From positions 248,001 to 312,000 of the forward strand of contig NZ_JAPENL010000003.1 of the NCBI RefSeq assembly GCF_026342015.1: 64,000 bases of DNA, read 5' to 3'. This DNA comes from Micromonospora lupini. Its GTDB lineage: Bacteria; Actinomycetota; Actinomycetes; Mycobacteriales; Micromonosporaceae. The notes beneath the pieces were generated by a model, which saw nothing but the letters and a program-made list of their open reading frames with translations, did not search any database and was not told the DNA's origin. Positions 16,248 through 24,577 of the stretch are shown here, piece after piece. Positions within the stretch are counted from its first letter, which is position 1, and each line of letters opens with the position of its first letter. The position numbers were made by a program, and so were the translations under genes.

Positions 16248-17114
16248 GTGACCGCCGCCTCCACCATCCGGCCCGCCGCCAGCCCCACCGTGCGCCGTCG
16301 ACGCATCGCCCGCGAGCTCCGCCAGCTCCGGGAACGGGCGGGCATGACCCTCGACGTGGCCGCCCGCCAGCTCGACATGTCCAAGAGCAACCTGTCCCGG
16401 ATCGAGACCGCGCAGATCGGCATCAAACCCCGCGACGTCCGGGCGGCGCTCGCGCTCTACCAGGTGACCGGCGCGGACGCCGAGGCGCTGATCGAGATCG
16501 CCCGGGGCGCGCAGCAGCGCGGCTGGTGGCAGAACTACAGCGACGTGCTGCCGGAGTGGTTCGAGTTCTACGTCGGACTGGAGGCCGAGGCGGCGGCGCT
16601 GCGCACGTACGAGGCCGAGTCCGTGCCCGGACTACTGCAGACCGAGGCGTACGCCCGGGCGATCTTCCGCCGCACCGCCGGCGAGGACGGCCTGGAGCGC
16701 AAGGTCGCGGCGCGGCTGCGCCGCCAGGAGGTGCTGCGCCGCGACGAGCCCGTGCAGTTGTCTGTGGTGCTCAACGAGGCCGTGCTGTTGCGCCCGGTCG
16801 GCGGCCCCGCCGTGATGGCCGAGCAACTGGTCCACATGAGCCACGTCGCCCAGTTACCCAACGTAACAATTCAGGTACTGCCGTTCGCGGCCGGCGAGCA
16901 CCCGGCGATGACCACCCCGTACGTGATCCTCAACTTCGCCGACGCCGCCGACGCGTCCGTCGTTTACCTGGATAACCTCACGATGGGCCTGGCTCTGGAA
17001 GATGCCGATCATGTGCTCGGGTATAGCCTTCTGCACGAGGAGCTGTGCCGGATGGCACTCGATCCGGGGGCGTCGCTGACCCACCTCAAGGAGGCTTCTC
17101 GTAACTATGCGTGA
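16248..17114 (+). CDS. XRE-family regulator with DUF5753 domain
   Basis: 288 residues. The HTH occupies roughly 18-75 (LRQLRERAGMTLDVAARQLDMSKSNLSRIE). The DUF5753 sensor domain fills the rest (LEAEAAALRTYEAESVPGLLQTEAYARAI, and the C-terminal VYLDNLTMGLALED). In streptomycetes such regulators pair with a small DUF397 protein and act in development or as toxin-antitoxin-like modules. The start is the GTG at 16248. The DUF397 gene follows at 17156, completing the pair. Confidence 0.92.
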   Translation: MTAASTIRPAASPTVRRRRIARELRQLRERAGMTLDVAARQLDMSKSNLSRIETAQIGIKPRDVRAALALYQVTGADAEALIEIARGAQQRGWWQNYSDVLPEWFEFYVGLEAEAAALRTYEAESVPGLLQTEAYARAIFRRTAGEDGLERKVAARLRRQEVLRRDEPVQLSVVLNEAVLLRPVGGPAVMAEQLVHMSHVAQLPNVTIQVLPFAAGEHPAMTTPYVILNFADAADASVVYLDNLTMGLALEDADHVLGYSLLHEELCRMALDPGASLTHLKEASRNYA

Positions 17115-17155
17115 CCGCGTCTGCGGCACGCCGACGCAGACGAGGGGTACCACGG

Positions 17156-17356
17156 ATGACGGCGCTCGACCTGACCCGGGCCGACTGGCGCACCAGCACG
17201 CGCAGCAGTGGCAACGGCAACTGCGTGGAGGTCGCGACAGTCGACGGTCGGATCGCCGTCCGGGACAGCAAGGATCGCTCCGGCCCGGCGCTCGCGTTCG
17301 CACCGGCCGCCTGGCATTCGTTCCTGCACGGTCTCGCCGAGGTCAGTGGCGGCTGA
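17156..17356 (+). CDS. DUF397 protein (partner of the XRE regulator)
   Basis: 66 residues with the full DUF397 signature: WRTSTRSSGNGNCVEVA, then VAVRDSKDRSGPALAF with Ile in the first position here (IAVRDSKD), then WHSFLHGL. It starts 41 bases after the XRE gene, with GAGGGG upstream of the ATG. DUF397 proteins are the small acidic partners of XRE/DUF5753 regulators in actinomycetes; some are reported as antagonists of their regulator. Confidence 0.92.
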   Translation: MTALDLTRADWRTSTRSSGNGNCVEVATVDGRIAVRDSKDRSGPALAFAPAAWHSFLHGLAEVSGG

Positions 17357-17384
17357 GTCTCCCGCACCGGTGCGAGACTGGGCC

Positions 17385-19982
17385 GTGCTCTCCGACGTAA
17401 CCCTGGACCTGCCGGTCCGTCCGGCGTTGCCGGCGCTGCTGACCGCGCTCGACGCGGCCGGCGCCGCGGTCCTGGTGGCCCCGCCGGGCACCGGCAAGAC
17501 GACTCTCGCGCCGTTGGCGGTGGCCGACCGGGTCGACGGCCGGGTCGTGATCGCCCAACCCCGCCGGGTGGCGGCGCGCGCCGCGGCCCGCCGGATGGCC
17601 GAGCTGCTCGGTGAGCGCGTCGGCGACCGGGTCGGCTACGCCGTCCGCGGCGAGCGTCGGGTCGGGCCGGCCACCCGGATCGAGGTGGTCACCACAGGCC
17701 TGCTGGTCCGCCGGCTGCACCACGACCCGGAGCTGCCCGGCACGGGCGCGGTGCTGCTCGACGAGTGTCACGAGCGCCAGCTCGACGCCGACCTCGCGCT
17801 GGCGTTCGCTGTGGAGGCCCGGGCCACCCTCCGGCCGGACCTGTGGCTGCTCGCGATGTCCGCCACGCCGGACACCGACCGGTTCGCCGCGCTGCTCGGC
17901 GGGACCGCCGCCGCCCCGGTGGTCCGCGCCGAGTCGGCGCTGCACCCGGTACGGCGGATCTGGGCGCCGCCGGCCCGGCCGGTCGCCCCGCCGGGGGCCG
18001 GACCTGTGGACCGCGCCCTGCTCGACCACGTGGCCGCCACGGTCCGCCGGGCGCTGCGCGAGCACGACGGCGACGTCCTCGTCTTCCTGCCCGGGGCCGG
18101 TGAGATCGCCGCGGTCGCCGGACGGCTCGGCGACCTGCGGGACAGTGTCGACCTGCTGCCGTTGCACGGGCGCCAGCGTGGCGCCGAGCAGGACGCGGCG
18201 CTGCGCCCGGGCGTCGCGGACGGCAGGCGACGCGTGGTGTTGTCCACCGCGCTTGCCGAGACCAGCCTCACCGTGCCGGGAGTGCGGGTGGTGGTGGACG
18301 CCGGGATGTCCCGGGTGCCCCGCATCGATCTGGCCCGTGGGTTGGGCGCGCTGATCACCGTGCCGGTCTCCCGGGCCGCCGCCACCCAGCGGGCCGGAAG
18401 GGCCGGCCGGGAGGCCCCCGGGTACGTCTACCGCTGCTGGTCCGAGGCCACCCACGAGCGGCTGCCCGCCCGAGCGGAGCCGGAGATCGCCACCGCCGAC
18501 CTGACCGGTTTCGCGCTTGAGCTGGCCGCCTGGGGGCGCCCGGACGGCGTCGGGCTGGCGCTGCCCGATCCGCCGCCGGCCGCGGCGATGGCGGTGGCCC
18601 GGGACACCCTCGAAACGCTTGGCGCGGTCGACGGGACGGGCCGGATCACCGGGCGGGGTCGGGTGATCGCCTCCGCCGGGGCGCACCCACGGCTGGCCCG
18701 GGCGCTGCTCGACGGCGCCGGCCGGGTCGGCGCGGACCGCGCCGCCGAGGTGGTGGCCCTGCTCGCCGAGGAGAGCGCGGCCGGCCCGGGCGACGACCTG
18801 GTGGCCGGCTGGCGTCGGCTGCGCGCCGGGACCGACGCGGGCGCCACGGCCCGCTGGCGTGCCGAGGTACGCCGGTTGCGCGCCGCGCTGCCCGCCGACC
18901 CGACAGGCCGCACGGCCGGCGGACGGGCCGGCTCCGCGCCCGGGGCTGCCGCCGACCCCGCCGGCCGGGAAGCTGGTGGGCGTACCGCCTCGGGCGGGCT
19001 CACCGACGATCTCGCCGCCGGGCTGCTTGTCGGTCTCGCGTACCCGGAGCGGCTGGCCCGGGTGCGACGGCCGGGCGGGTCCGCGTACCTCATGACGGGT
19101 GGGACCGCCGCGGACCTGGCGGCCGGGTCGGGGCTGGCCGGCTCCGACTGGCTCGCGGTGGCAGTCGCGGACCGCCGCCCCGGCGCGCCGTCGGCGCGGA
19201 TCCGCCGGGCCACCCCGCTGGACGAGGCGACCGCCCGGGAGGCGGCGGGCCCGCTGCTGTCCACCCGCCGCGAGGTGGGCTGGTCCGACGGGGACGTGGT
19301 GGCCCGGGAGGTGACCCGCCTGGGCGCGATCGAGCTGGTGGCACGGCGGCTGGACCGCCCGGACCGCGCGGAGGTGGCGGCGGCGCTGCTGACTGGCCTG
19401 CGCCAGGAGGGGCTGGGGCTGCTGCCGTGGACGCCTGCGGCACGGGGGCTGCGCGAGCGGATGGCGTTCTGCAGGCACCACCTCGACGCCGAGTGGCCCG
19501 ACGTCGGCGACGAGGCGCTGCTCACGGCCGCGCCGACCTGGCTGGGGCCGGAGCTGGCCGCCGCCCGGCGACGGGCCGACCTGAACCGGGTGGACGTCAC
19601 CTCGGCGCTGCGCCGGCTGCTGCCGTGGGCCCAGGCCGCACGCCTCGACGAGCTGGCGCCGGAACGCATCGAGGTGCCGAGCGGTTCGCGGGTCCGGGTG
19701 GACTACGCCGACCCGGCGGCGCCGGTGCTGGCGGTCAAGCTCCAGGAGACGTTCGGCTGGCCGGCGGCCCCGCGCATCGGTGGTGGCCGGGTGCCGGTGC
19801 TGCTGCACCTGCTCTCCCCCGCCGGCCGGCCGGTGGCGGTCACCGCGGATCTCGCGTCGTTCTGGCGTACCGGCTATCCGCAGGTGCGCTCGGAGCTGCG
19901 CGGTCGCTATCCCCGGCATCCGTGGCCGGAGGACCCGGGCACGGCGACGCCCACCCGGCACGCCGCGCCGCGTCGGCGCTGA
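17385..19982 (+). CDS. hrpB: ATP-dependent helicase HrpB
   Basis: 865 residues, close to the usual 820-850 for HrpB. DEAH-type motifs are in order: Walker A APPGTGKTT near residue 32, DECHER near 126, SATPD, SALAETSLT-like segment TALAETSLTVPGVRVVVD, and QRAGRAGR near 332. The C-terminal HrpB domain is unmistakable (VRVDYADPAAPVLAVKLQE, FWRTGYPQVRSELRGRYPRHPWPEDP). The start GTG at 17385 directly follows the DUF397 gene. The middle has a variable Ala/Gly insertion near 510-545. HrpB is a superfamily 2 RNA helicase of poorly defined role. Confidence 0.93.
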   Translation: MLSDVTLDLPVRPALPALLTALDAAGAAVLVAPPGTGKTTLAPLAVADRVDGRVVIAQPRRVAARAAARRMAELLGERVGDRVGYAVRGERRVGPATRIEVVTTGLLVRRLHHDPELPGTGAVLLDECHERQLDADLALAFAVEARATLRPDLWLLAMSATPDTDRFAALLGGTAAAPVVRAESALHPVRRIWAPPARPVAPPGAGPVDRALLDHVAATVRRALREHDGDVLVFLPGAGEIAAVAGRLGDLRDSVDLLPLHGRQRGAEQDAALRPGVADGRRRVVLSTALAETSLTVPGVRVVVDAGMSRVPRIDLARGLGALITVPVSRAAATQRAGRAGREAPGYVYRCWSEATHERLPARAEPEIATADLTGFALELAAWGRPDGVGLALPDPPPAAAMAVARDTLETLGAVDGTGRITGRGRVIASAGAHPRLARALLDGAGRVGADRAAEVVALLAEESAAGPGDDLVAGWRRLRAGTDAGATARWRAEVRRLRAALPADPTGRTAGGRAGSAPGAAADPAGREAGGRTASGGLTDDLAAGLLVGLAYPERLARVRRPGGSAYLMTGGTAADLAAGSGLAGSDWLAVAVADRRPGAPSARIRRATPLDEATAREAAGPLLSTRREVGWSDGDVVAREVTRLGAIELVARRLDRPDRAEVAAALLTGLRQEGLGLLPWTPAARGLRERMAFCRHHLDAEWPDVGDEALLTAAPTWLGPELAAARRRADLNRVDVTSALRRLLPWAQAARLDELAPERIEVPSGSRVRVDYADPAAPVLAVKLQETFGWPAAPRIGGGRVPVLLHLLSPAGRPVAVTADLASFWRTGYPQVRSELRGRYPRHPWPEDPGTATPTRHAAPRRR

Positions 19983-19989
19983 GGAGGCG

Positions 19990-20715
19990 CTACTCCTCGA
20001 CGACGTCGGCCACCACAACTGTGACGTTGTCCGGCCCGCCGGCGTGCAGCGCCAGGTCGATCAGCTTGCCGGCGCAGGCGGACCGGTCCGGGTAGGCGGT
20101 GAGCACCTCGGCCAGGGTGTCCGGGCGGACGACGTTGGAGAGGCCGTCGCTGCACAGCAGCCACCGGTCGCCGGCCCGGGGCACCATCGTCGCGTACGAC
20201 GGGGAGACGTCCTCGCCCTGCAACGCCTGGGTGACGACGGCCCGGCGCGGGTGGCTGCTGGCCTGGTCCGCGGTGATGACGCCCTGGTCGACGAGCATCT
20301 GGACGAAGGTGTCGTCGCGGGTGACCTGCTTGAGGACGCCCTCCCGGAACAGGTAGGCCCGGGAGTCACCGACGTGGGCGAGGGCCAGGCAGCTGCCGGT
20401 ACGGGCGAAGAGCAGAGCGGTGAGCGTGGTGCCCATGCCCTGGCGCTCGGGGTCGTCGGCGACCGCCTGCCGGATGCGGGCGGTGGCCAGCGCGATGCCG
20501 TCCTGGAGGGCCGCCACCAGAGCGTCCTCGGGTGTCTCCACGTCCAGCGGTGCGACCGCGTCGATGGTGAGCGAGCTGGCCAGGTCACCGGCGGCCATTC
20601 CGCCCATGCCGTCGGCGACGGCGACGAGCCAGGTGCCGGCGTGCAGGGCGTCCTGGTTTCCGCTGCGGATCAGCCCACGGTCGCTCGTTCCCACGGAACG
20701 CAGCTTCAGGGTCAT
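19990..20715 (-). CDS. PP2C-type serine/threonine phosphatase
   Basis: 241 residues, a stand-alone PP2C/PPM catalytic domain without a membrane anchor. Metal-site motifs are visible: GNQDAL near residue 19, VADGMGG near 34, GDSRAYLF near 115, SDGLSNVV near 190, and GGPDNVTVVV near the end. It removes phosphate from Ser/Thr proteins using two Mn/Mg ions and opposes Ser/Thr kinases. It is convergent with hrpB, with 7 bases between stop codons. No kinase gene is nearby. Confidence 0.92.
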   Translation of the reverse strand: MTLKLRSVGTSDRGLIRSGNQDALHAGTWLVAVADGMGGMAAGDLASSLTIDAVAPLDVETPEDALVAALQDGIALATARIRQAVADDPERQGMGTTLTALLFARTGSCLALAHVGDSRAYLFREGVLKQVTRDDTFVQMLVDQGVITADQASSHPRRAVVTQALQGEDVSPSYATMVPRAGDRWLLCSDGLSNVVRPDTLAEVLTAYPDRSACAGKLIDLALHAGGPDNVTVVVADVVEE

Positions 20716-20907
20716 GGGAGGCAGCCTGCCAGGCGAAGGGCGCAGTTGTCTCTAGGAGATCAGGACGACGGCGCGTGGCGCGGCCAATCTCACGTCGCCC
20801 GGCCGGCGCGACGGAGCGCGCGGCCGGACCGGCCTCCCTCGTCGCACGCCAGAACCCATTCAGTCGGATCAATTGACAGGGCGATCCGCCGCTGGAAACA
20901 TCGATCC

Positions 20908-20933
20908 GACACCTGGGAGCGCTCCCAGGTGTC
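20908..20933. promoter_or_regulatory. CebR-type operator of the cellulase gene
   Basis: A perfect 26-base palindrome with arms GACACCTGGGAGC contains the core TGGGAGCGCTCCCA, the exact consensus recognised by the cello-oligosaccharide repressor CebR of streptomycetes. It lies 54 bases upstream of the GTG start of the GH9 cellulase. Repression relieved by cellobiose or cellotriose is therefore expected. Confidence 0.92.
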
Positions 20934-20986
20934 TGGCCCTCCGCACCACCATCACCGTTCCTCTTCCCGTCCCGGAAGGACTCCCC

Positions 20987-23596
20987 GTGACGCCATCCCG
21001 ACGCCGCCTTCTCCTGGCCGCGGCGACCACCCTGGCCCTCACCGGCGCGGGCGCCGGCGCGGCCCACGCCGACCCTCCACCGGACGCCCCCGAGCAGATC
21101 GACAACGGCGACTTCAGCGCCGGCGTGAGCCCCTGGTTCTCCTTCGGCACCGGCGCGCTCGCGGTCACCGACGGCCGGCTCTGCACCACGGTCCCCGGCG
21201 GGCTGGCCAACCCCTGGGACGCCGGCATCGGCCAGGACGGGGTACCGCTGATCGCGGGCGCCGAATACACACTCGGCTTCGCCGTCTCCGCCACCCCCGG
21301 CGCGGCGGTCAAGGCCGTGCTGCAGCTCGGCAGCGCCCCGTACACCACGTACGCGGCCGTGGACGCCACCGCCACCGGCACCGCCCAGCGGGTCGAGCAG
21401 ACCTTCACCGTCCCGGACGACAACCCGAACGCCCAACTGATCTTCCAGGTCGGCGGCAGCGCGGCCGCGCAGACCATCTGCCTCGACGACGTCTCGCTGC
21501 GCGGCGGCGAGCCTCCCGCGCCGTACGAGCCGGACACCGGGCCACGGGTGCGCGTCAACCAGGTCGGCTACCTGCCCGGCGGCCCGAAGAACGCCACAGT
21601 GGTCACCGAGGCCACCGGGCCGCTGCCCTGGCAGTTGCGCTCCGCTGCCGGCGCCGTCCTGGCCAGTGGCACCACCACCGCGCGCGGCGTGGACGCCGCC
21701 TCCGCCCAGAACGTGCAGACAGTCGACTTCTCCAGCTACCGCACGCCCGGCAGCGGGCTGACCCTGACCGTCGACGGCGAGACCAGCCACCCGTTCGACA
21801 TCTCCGGCACCCTCTACGACCGGCTGCGCGCCGACTCGATGCAGTTCTTCTACGCCCAGCGCAGCGGCATCGCGATCGACGGTGACCTGATCGGCGACGA
21901 GTACGCCCGCCCCGCCGGCCACCTCGGTGTGGCCCCCAACAAGGGCGACACCAGCGTGCCCTGCCAGCCGGGCGTCTGCGACTACTCCCTCGACGTGCGC
22001 GGCGGCTGGTACGACGCCGGCGACCACGGCAAGTACGTGGTCAACGGCGGCATCGCCACCTACCAGCTGCTCAACACGTTCGAGCGGACCAAGACGGCGG
22101 CCACCGCGGCCGGCGGCGCGGGGCTGGCCGACAGCACGCTGCGGGTGCCCGAGCGTGGCAACGGCACCCCGGACATCCTCGACGAGGCCCGCTGGGAGCT
22201 GGAGTTCCTGCTGCGCATGCAGGTGCCGGCCGGCAAGCCCCTCGCCGGCATGGTCCACCACAAGATCCACGACCAGAACTGGACCGGGCTGCCGCTCGCC
22301 CCGCAGGACGACCCGCAGCCGCGTGAGCTGCACCCGCCGTCGACCGCGGCCACCCTCAACCTGGCCGCCACCGCCGCCCAGTGCGCGCGGCTGTTCGCCC
22401 CCTACGACGCGGCATTCGCCGGCCGCTGCGCCACTGCCGCGAAGACTGCCTACGCCGCCGCCAAGGCCCACCCCGCGGTGTACGCCAGCCCCACCGACGG
22501 CACCGGCGGCGGCGCCTACGACGACGGCACCGTCACCGACGAGTTCTACTGGGCGGCAGTCGAGCTGTACCTCAGCACCGGGGAGCAGACCTACCTGACC
22601 GACCTGAGCGCCTCGCCGCACCACACAGGTGACGTGTTCGACCCCCGGGGCTTCGGCTGGCAGAGCGTCGCGGCGCTCGGCCGCCTCGACCTGGCCACCG
22701 TGCCGAACGGACTGCCGACCGCCGAGCTGACCCGGGTCCGCGCCTCGGTCACCGGCGCCGCCGACGCGTACCTCGCCGAGCTGCGCCGGCAGGCGTACGG
22801 GCTGCCGATGCCCGGTGACGCCAACAGCTACTTCTGGGGCGGCAACAGCAGCATCATCAACAACGCCATCGTCCTGGCGACCGCCTTCGACCTGACCCGG
22901 AACGCCACGTACCGCGACGGCGCCGTCCAGGCGATGGACTACATCCTCGGCCGCAATGCCCTGAACATCTCCTACGTCACCGGCTGGGGCGAACACAACG
23001 CGCAGAACCAGCACAGCCGGATCTTCGGCCACCAGCTCAACCCCGACCTGCCCCACCCGCCCGCAGGCTCCCTCGCCGGTGGCGCGAACGCGGCCCTGCA
23101 GGATCCGTTCGTGGCGCAGTTGCTCGCCGGATGCGCGCCGCAGTTCTGCTACGTCGACGACATCAACTCGTACTCGACAAACGAGGTCGCGATCAACTGG
23201 AACTCGGCGTTGGCCTGGATCTCCTCGTTCCTCGCCGACCAGGGCGAGGCCGGGGCGGTGCCGGCGACCACCTGCTCGGTGAGCTACGCCAACTACGGCG
23301 CCTGGCAGGGCGGCACCGGATTCACGGCGCAGTTGACCGTGCGCAACACCGGCGCCACCGCAGTCAACGGCTGGAGCGTGCGGTTCGCGTTCACCGGTGA
23401 CCAGCGCGTCCGCGAGGCGTGGCTCGCGAAGGTCACGCAGGCCGGCGCGACGGTCACCGCGAAGAACGAGTCGTACAACGCCAAGATCGCACCCGGCGGC
23501 ACGGTGACGTTCGGCTTCAACGCGACGACAGGCGGCGGCGCCAACCCGAACCCGGGCCTGGTCACCGTCAACGGAAACGCCTGCTCGCTGTCCTGA
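20987..23596 (+). CDS. secreted GH9 cellulase with CBM4/9-like and CBM2 modules
   Basis: 869 residues. The signal peptide (TPSRRRLLLAAATTLALTG, cleavage after AHA near 30) has twin Arg residues, so Tat export is likely. Modules in order: CBM4/9-like beta sandwich (about 37-175), GH9-associated Ig-like domain (about 182-268, VRVNQVGYLP), GH9 catalytic barrel (about 272-755) and CBM2 (about 765-869, with its terminal Cys pair). The catalytic base lies in GGWYDAGDHGKY and the acid Glu in STNEVAINWNSAL. It cleaves beta-1,4-glucan outside the cell. The GTG start has GGAAGGA 6 bases upstream. A CebR box controls it. Confidence 0.95.
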   Translation: MTPSRRRLLLAAATTLALTGAGAGAAHADPPPDAPEQIDNGDFSAGVSPWFSFGTGALAVTDGRLCTTVPGGLANPWDAGIGQDGVPLIAGAEYTLGFAVSATPGAAVKAVLQLGSAPYTTYAAVDATATGTAQRVEQTFTVPDDNPNAQLIFQVGGSAAAQTICLDDVSLRGGEPPAPYEPDTGPRVRVNQVGYLPGGPKNATVVTEATGPLPWQLRSAAGAVLASGTTTARGVDAASAQNVQTVDFSSYRTPGSGLTLTVDGETSHPFDISGTLYDRLRADSMQFFYAQRSGIAIDGDLIGDEYARPAGHLGVAPNKGDTSVPCQPGVCDYSLDVRGGWYDAGDHGKYVVNGGIATYQLLNTFERTKTAATAAGGAGLADSTLRVPERGNGTPDILDEARWELEFLLRMQVPAGKPLAGMVHHKIHDQNWTGLPLAPQDDPQPRELHPPSTAATLNLAATAAQCARLFAPYDAAFAGRCATAAKTAYAAAKAHPAVYASPTDGTGGGAYDDGTVTDEFYWAAVELYLSTGEQTYLTDLSASPHHTGDVFDPRGFGWQSVAALGRLDLATVPNGLPTAELTRVRASVTGAADAYLAELRRQAYGLPMPGDANSYFWGGNSSIINNAIVLATAFDLTRNATYRDGAVQAMDYILGRNALNISYVTGWGEHNAQNQHSRIFGHQLNPDLPHPPAGSLAGGANAALQDPFVAQLLAGCAPQFCYVDDINSYSTNEVAINWNSALAWISSFLADQGEAGAVPATTCSVSYANYGAWQGGTGFTAQLTVRNTGATAVNGWSVRFAFTGDQRVREAWLAKVTQAGATVTAKNESYNAKIAPGGTVTFGFNATTGGGANPNPGLVTVNGNACSLS

Positions 23597-23606
23597 GCGC
23601 GCACGG

Positions 23607-23639
23607 GCTGGTGGCCGTCCTCCCTCGGCGGCCACCAGC
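23607..23639. terminator. hairpin after the cellulase gene
   Basis: GCTGGTGGCC pairs perfectly with GGCCACCAGC around a 13-base loop, starting 10 bases after the stop codon. No T-tract follows. Confidence 0.6.
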
Positions 23640-23671
23640 TCGGCTGGACCCCCGTACCGACGATCGCGAGC

Positions 23672-23935
23672 ATGGATGGACGAGCGTGGATCCTGGCCGC
23701 GGCGGCAGCGGCCCTACTGCTTGCCGCCCTGCTGGTCGTCGCACTGCGTCGCCGCCGTCGTACCCAGGCCCACGGGCCTGACGAGACGATGCGCCGGGCC
23801 CGCCAGGCGATCAGGGCCAGCGGGTACGAGCAGCGCCGTCAGCGCCGTGGCAGCCTGCGCGGCAAGGGCTACGGCGGAGACGACAACCAGGCGTCAAGCA
23901 GTGGCGTCGCCAGCGACTCCGGCGGGATGCCCTGA
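23672..23935 (+). CDS. small single-pass membrane protein, basic C-terminal tail
   Basis: 87 residues. One hydrophobic segment (WILAAAAAALLLAALLVVAL, about 6-25) is followed at once by a run of Arg residues, so the positively charged tail should be cytoplasmic. The rest is polar and probably disordered (MRRARQAIRASGYEQRRQRRG, Gly/Ser-rich end). The ribosome binding site is weak (CGAG). No domain recognised. It sits between the cellulase and the small Cys-motif genes without evident functional link. Confidence 0.55.
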   Translation: MDGRAWILAAAAAALLLAALLVVALRRRRRTQAHGPDETMRRARQAIRASGYEQRRQRRGSLRGKGYGGDDNQASSSGVASDSGGMP

Positions 23936-24186
23936 CGTCAGCTTCCATCATCGAGTGACGTGCGGAGGTCCGGACCGCGCCGAGGTTCGGGCCGTTTCGG
24001 CGTACGTCAGGGTCCCCGTCTCGCGCCTCGTGGGGTCGGTGCTCGGTAGTCAACGCTTCCCCTTTCCCCAGCCACACCGTTCCCCCGGCCCACACGGCGG
24101 CAACCGGTGAGGGCTCTTCCGGTGAGGGATCCGGTCACCTCATCGGAGATCGATGACCAGAATTACCTGTCTTCGGAGGTGGAGCC

Positions 24187-24351
24187 GTGCCGATGGACGA
24201 CGGACCCGTGACGCCAGCGCTGCTGATCTGGACCGCACAAAGGGTGCTCAACCAGCACCACAAGCCGCCGAGCCGCTGCGCGCAGTGCCAGGACAACGGC
24301 TGCGGGATGTTGACGTGGGCGCGGAGCGCGCTCGATGCGCACCACAGATGA
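24187..24351 (+). CDS. small Cys-motif protein (C-x2-C-x4-C, LTWA)
   Basis: 54 residues starting at a GTG with GGAGG 7 bases upstream; an in-frame ATG lies two codons later. The sequence has a helical N-terminal part (LLIWTAQRVLNQHH), then CAQCQDNGCGMLTWA. The three Cys could bind zinc, although a fourth ligand would have to come from His or a dimer. The same layout is found in the gene at 37549-37755 and, in disrupted form, directly downstream. The stop overlaps the next start (ATGA). Function unknown; the family is not one I can name. Confidence 0.7.
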   Translation: MPMDDGPVTPALLIWTAQRVLNQHHKPPSRCAQCQDNGCGMLTWARSALDAHHR

Positions 24352-24521
24352 TCGAGCGGGAGCCGGCCCGGTCGGCGTGGGTGCCGATGGTGGCCGTGCG
24401 GACCACCGCGCGGCCCGCGGATCGTGCCAGCGCTGCCGGCCGGACGAGAGCCGGCGCGCTGACGTGGGCACACGACCGAGCGAGGGAGTACCGGGCCGCC
24501 GACGACCGGCCAGCCGGCTGA
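24348..24521 (+). CDS. paralogue of the upstream Cys-motif protein with a frameshifted middle
   Basis: 57 codons, ATG overlapping the upstream stop by four bases. The N-terminus (SAWVPMVAV) and the C-terminus (ALTWAHDRAREYRAA) align with the gene at 24187, but the Cys core is missing from this frame. It appears in the +1 frame at 24398-24454 (ADHRAARGSCQRCRPDE), with W-to-C and C-to-LTWA spacings identical to the upstream protein. This implies one base lost near 24396 and one gained near 24455. The present product is either a diverged protein or a decaying gene. Confidence 0.45.
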   Translation: MIEREPARSAWVPMVAVRTTARPADRASAAGRTRAGALTWAHDRAREYRAADDRPAG

Positions 24522-24551
24522 GGATACCGCGACCACGAGTCGCCGACGTTG

Positions 24552-24567
24552 TCGTACACCTGTTCTA
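24552..24567 (+). promoter_or_regulatory. LexA (SOS) box-like site
   Basis: TCGTACACCTGTTCTA matches the actinobacterial SOS box TCGAAC-N4-GTTCGA at 10 of 12 defined positions. It lies 10 bases before the start codon of the DUF222/HNH gene. Mycobacterial relatives of this gene family (13E12 repeats) are known to include LexA-regulated members, which supports the call. Confidence 0.5.
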
Positions 24568-24577
24568 TTCTCGGTCC

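Noticed and set aside
20585..23635. Very long open frame antisense to the cellulase and phosphatase genes
   Set aside because: Typical of high-GC DNA with strong codon-position bias; the product is low-complexity Gly/Val/Ala/Arg and the plus-strand gene has full GH9 domains.
24335..24577. N-terminal extension of the HNH protein upstream of 24578
   Set aside because: The extension is Arg/Gly-rich, overlaps the small Cys genes in another frame, and DUF222 proteins start at the MFEELAQAQ-type segment.
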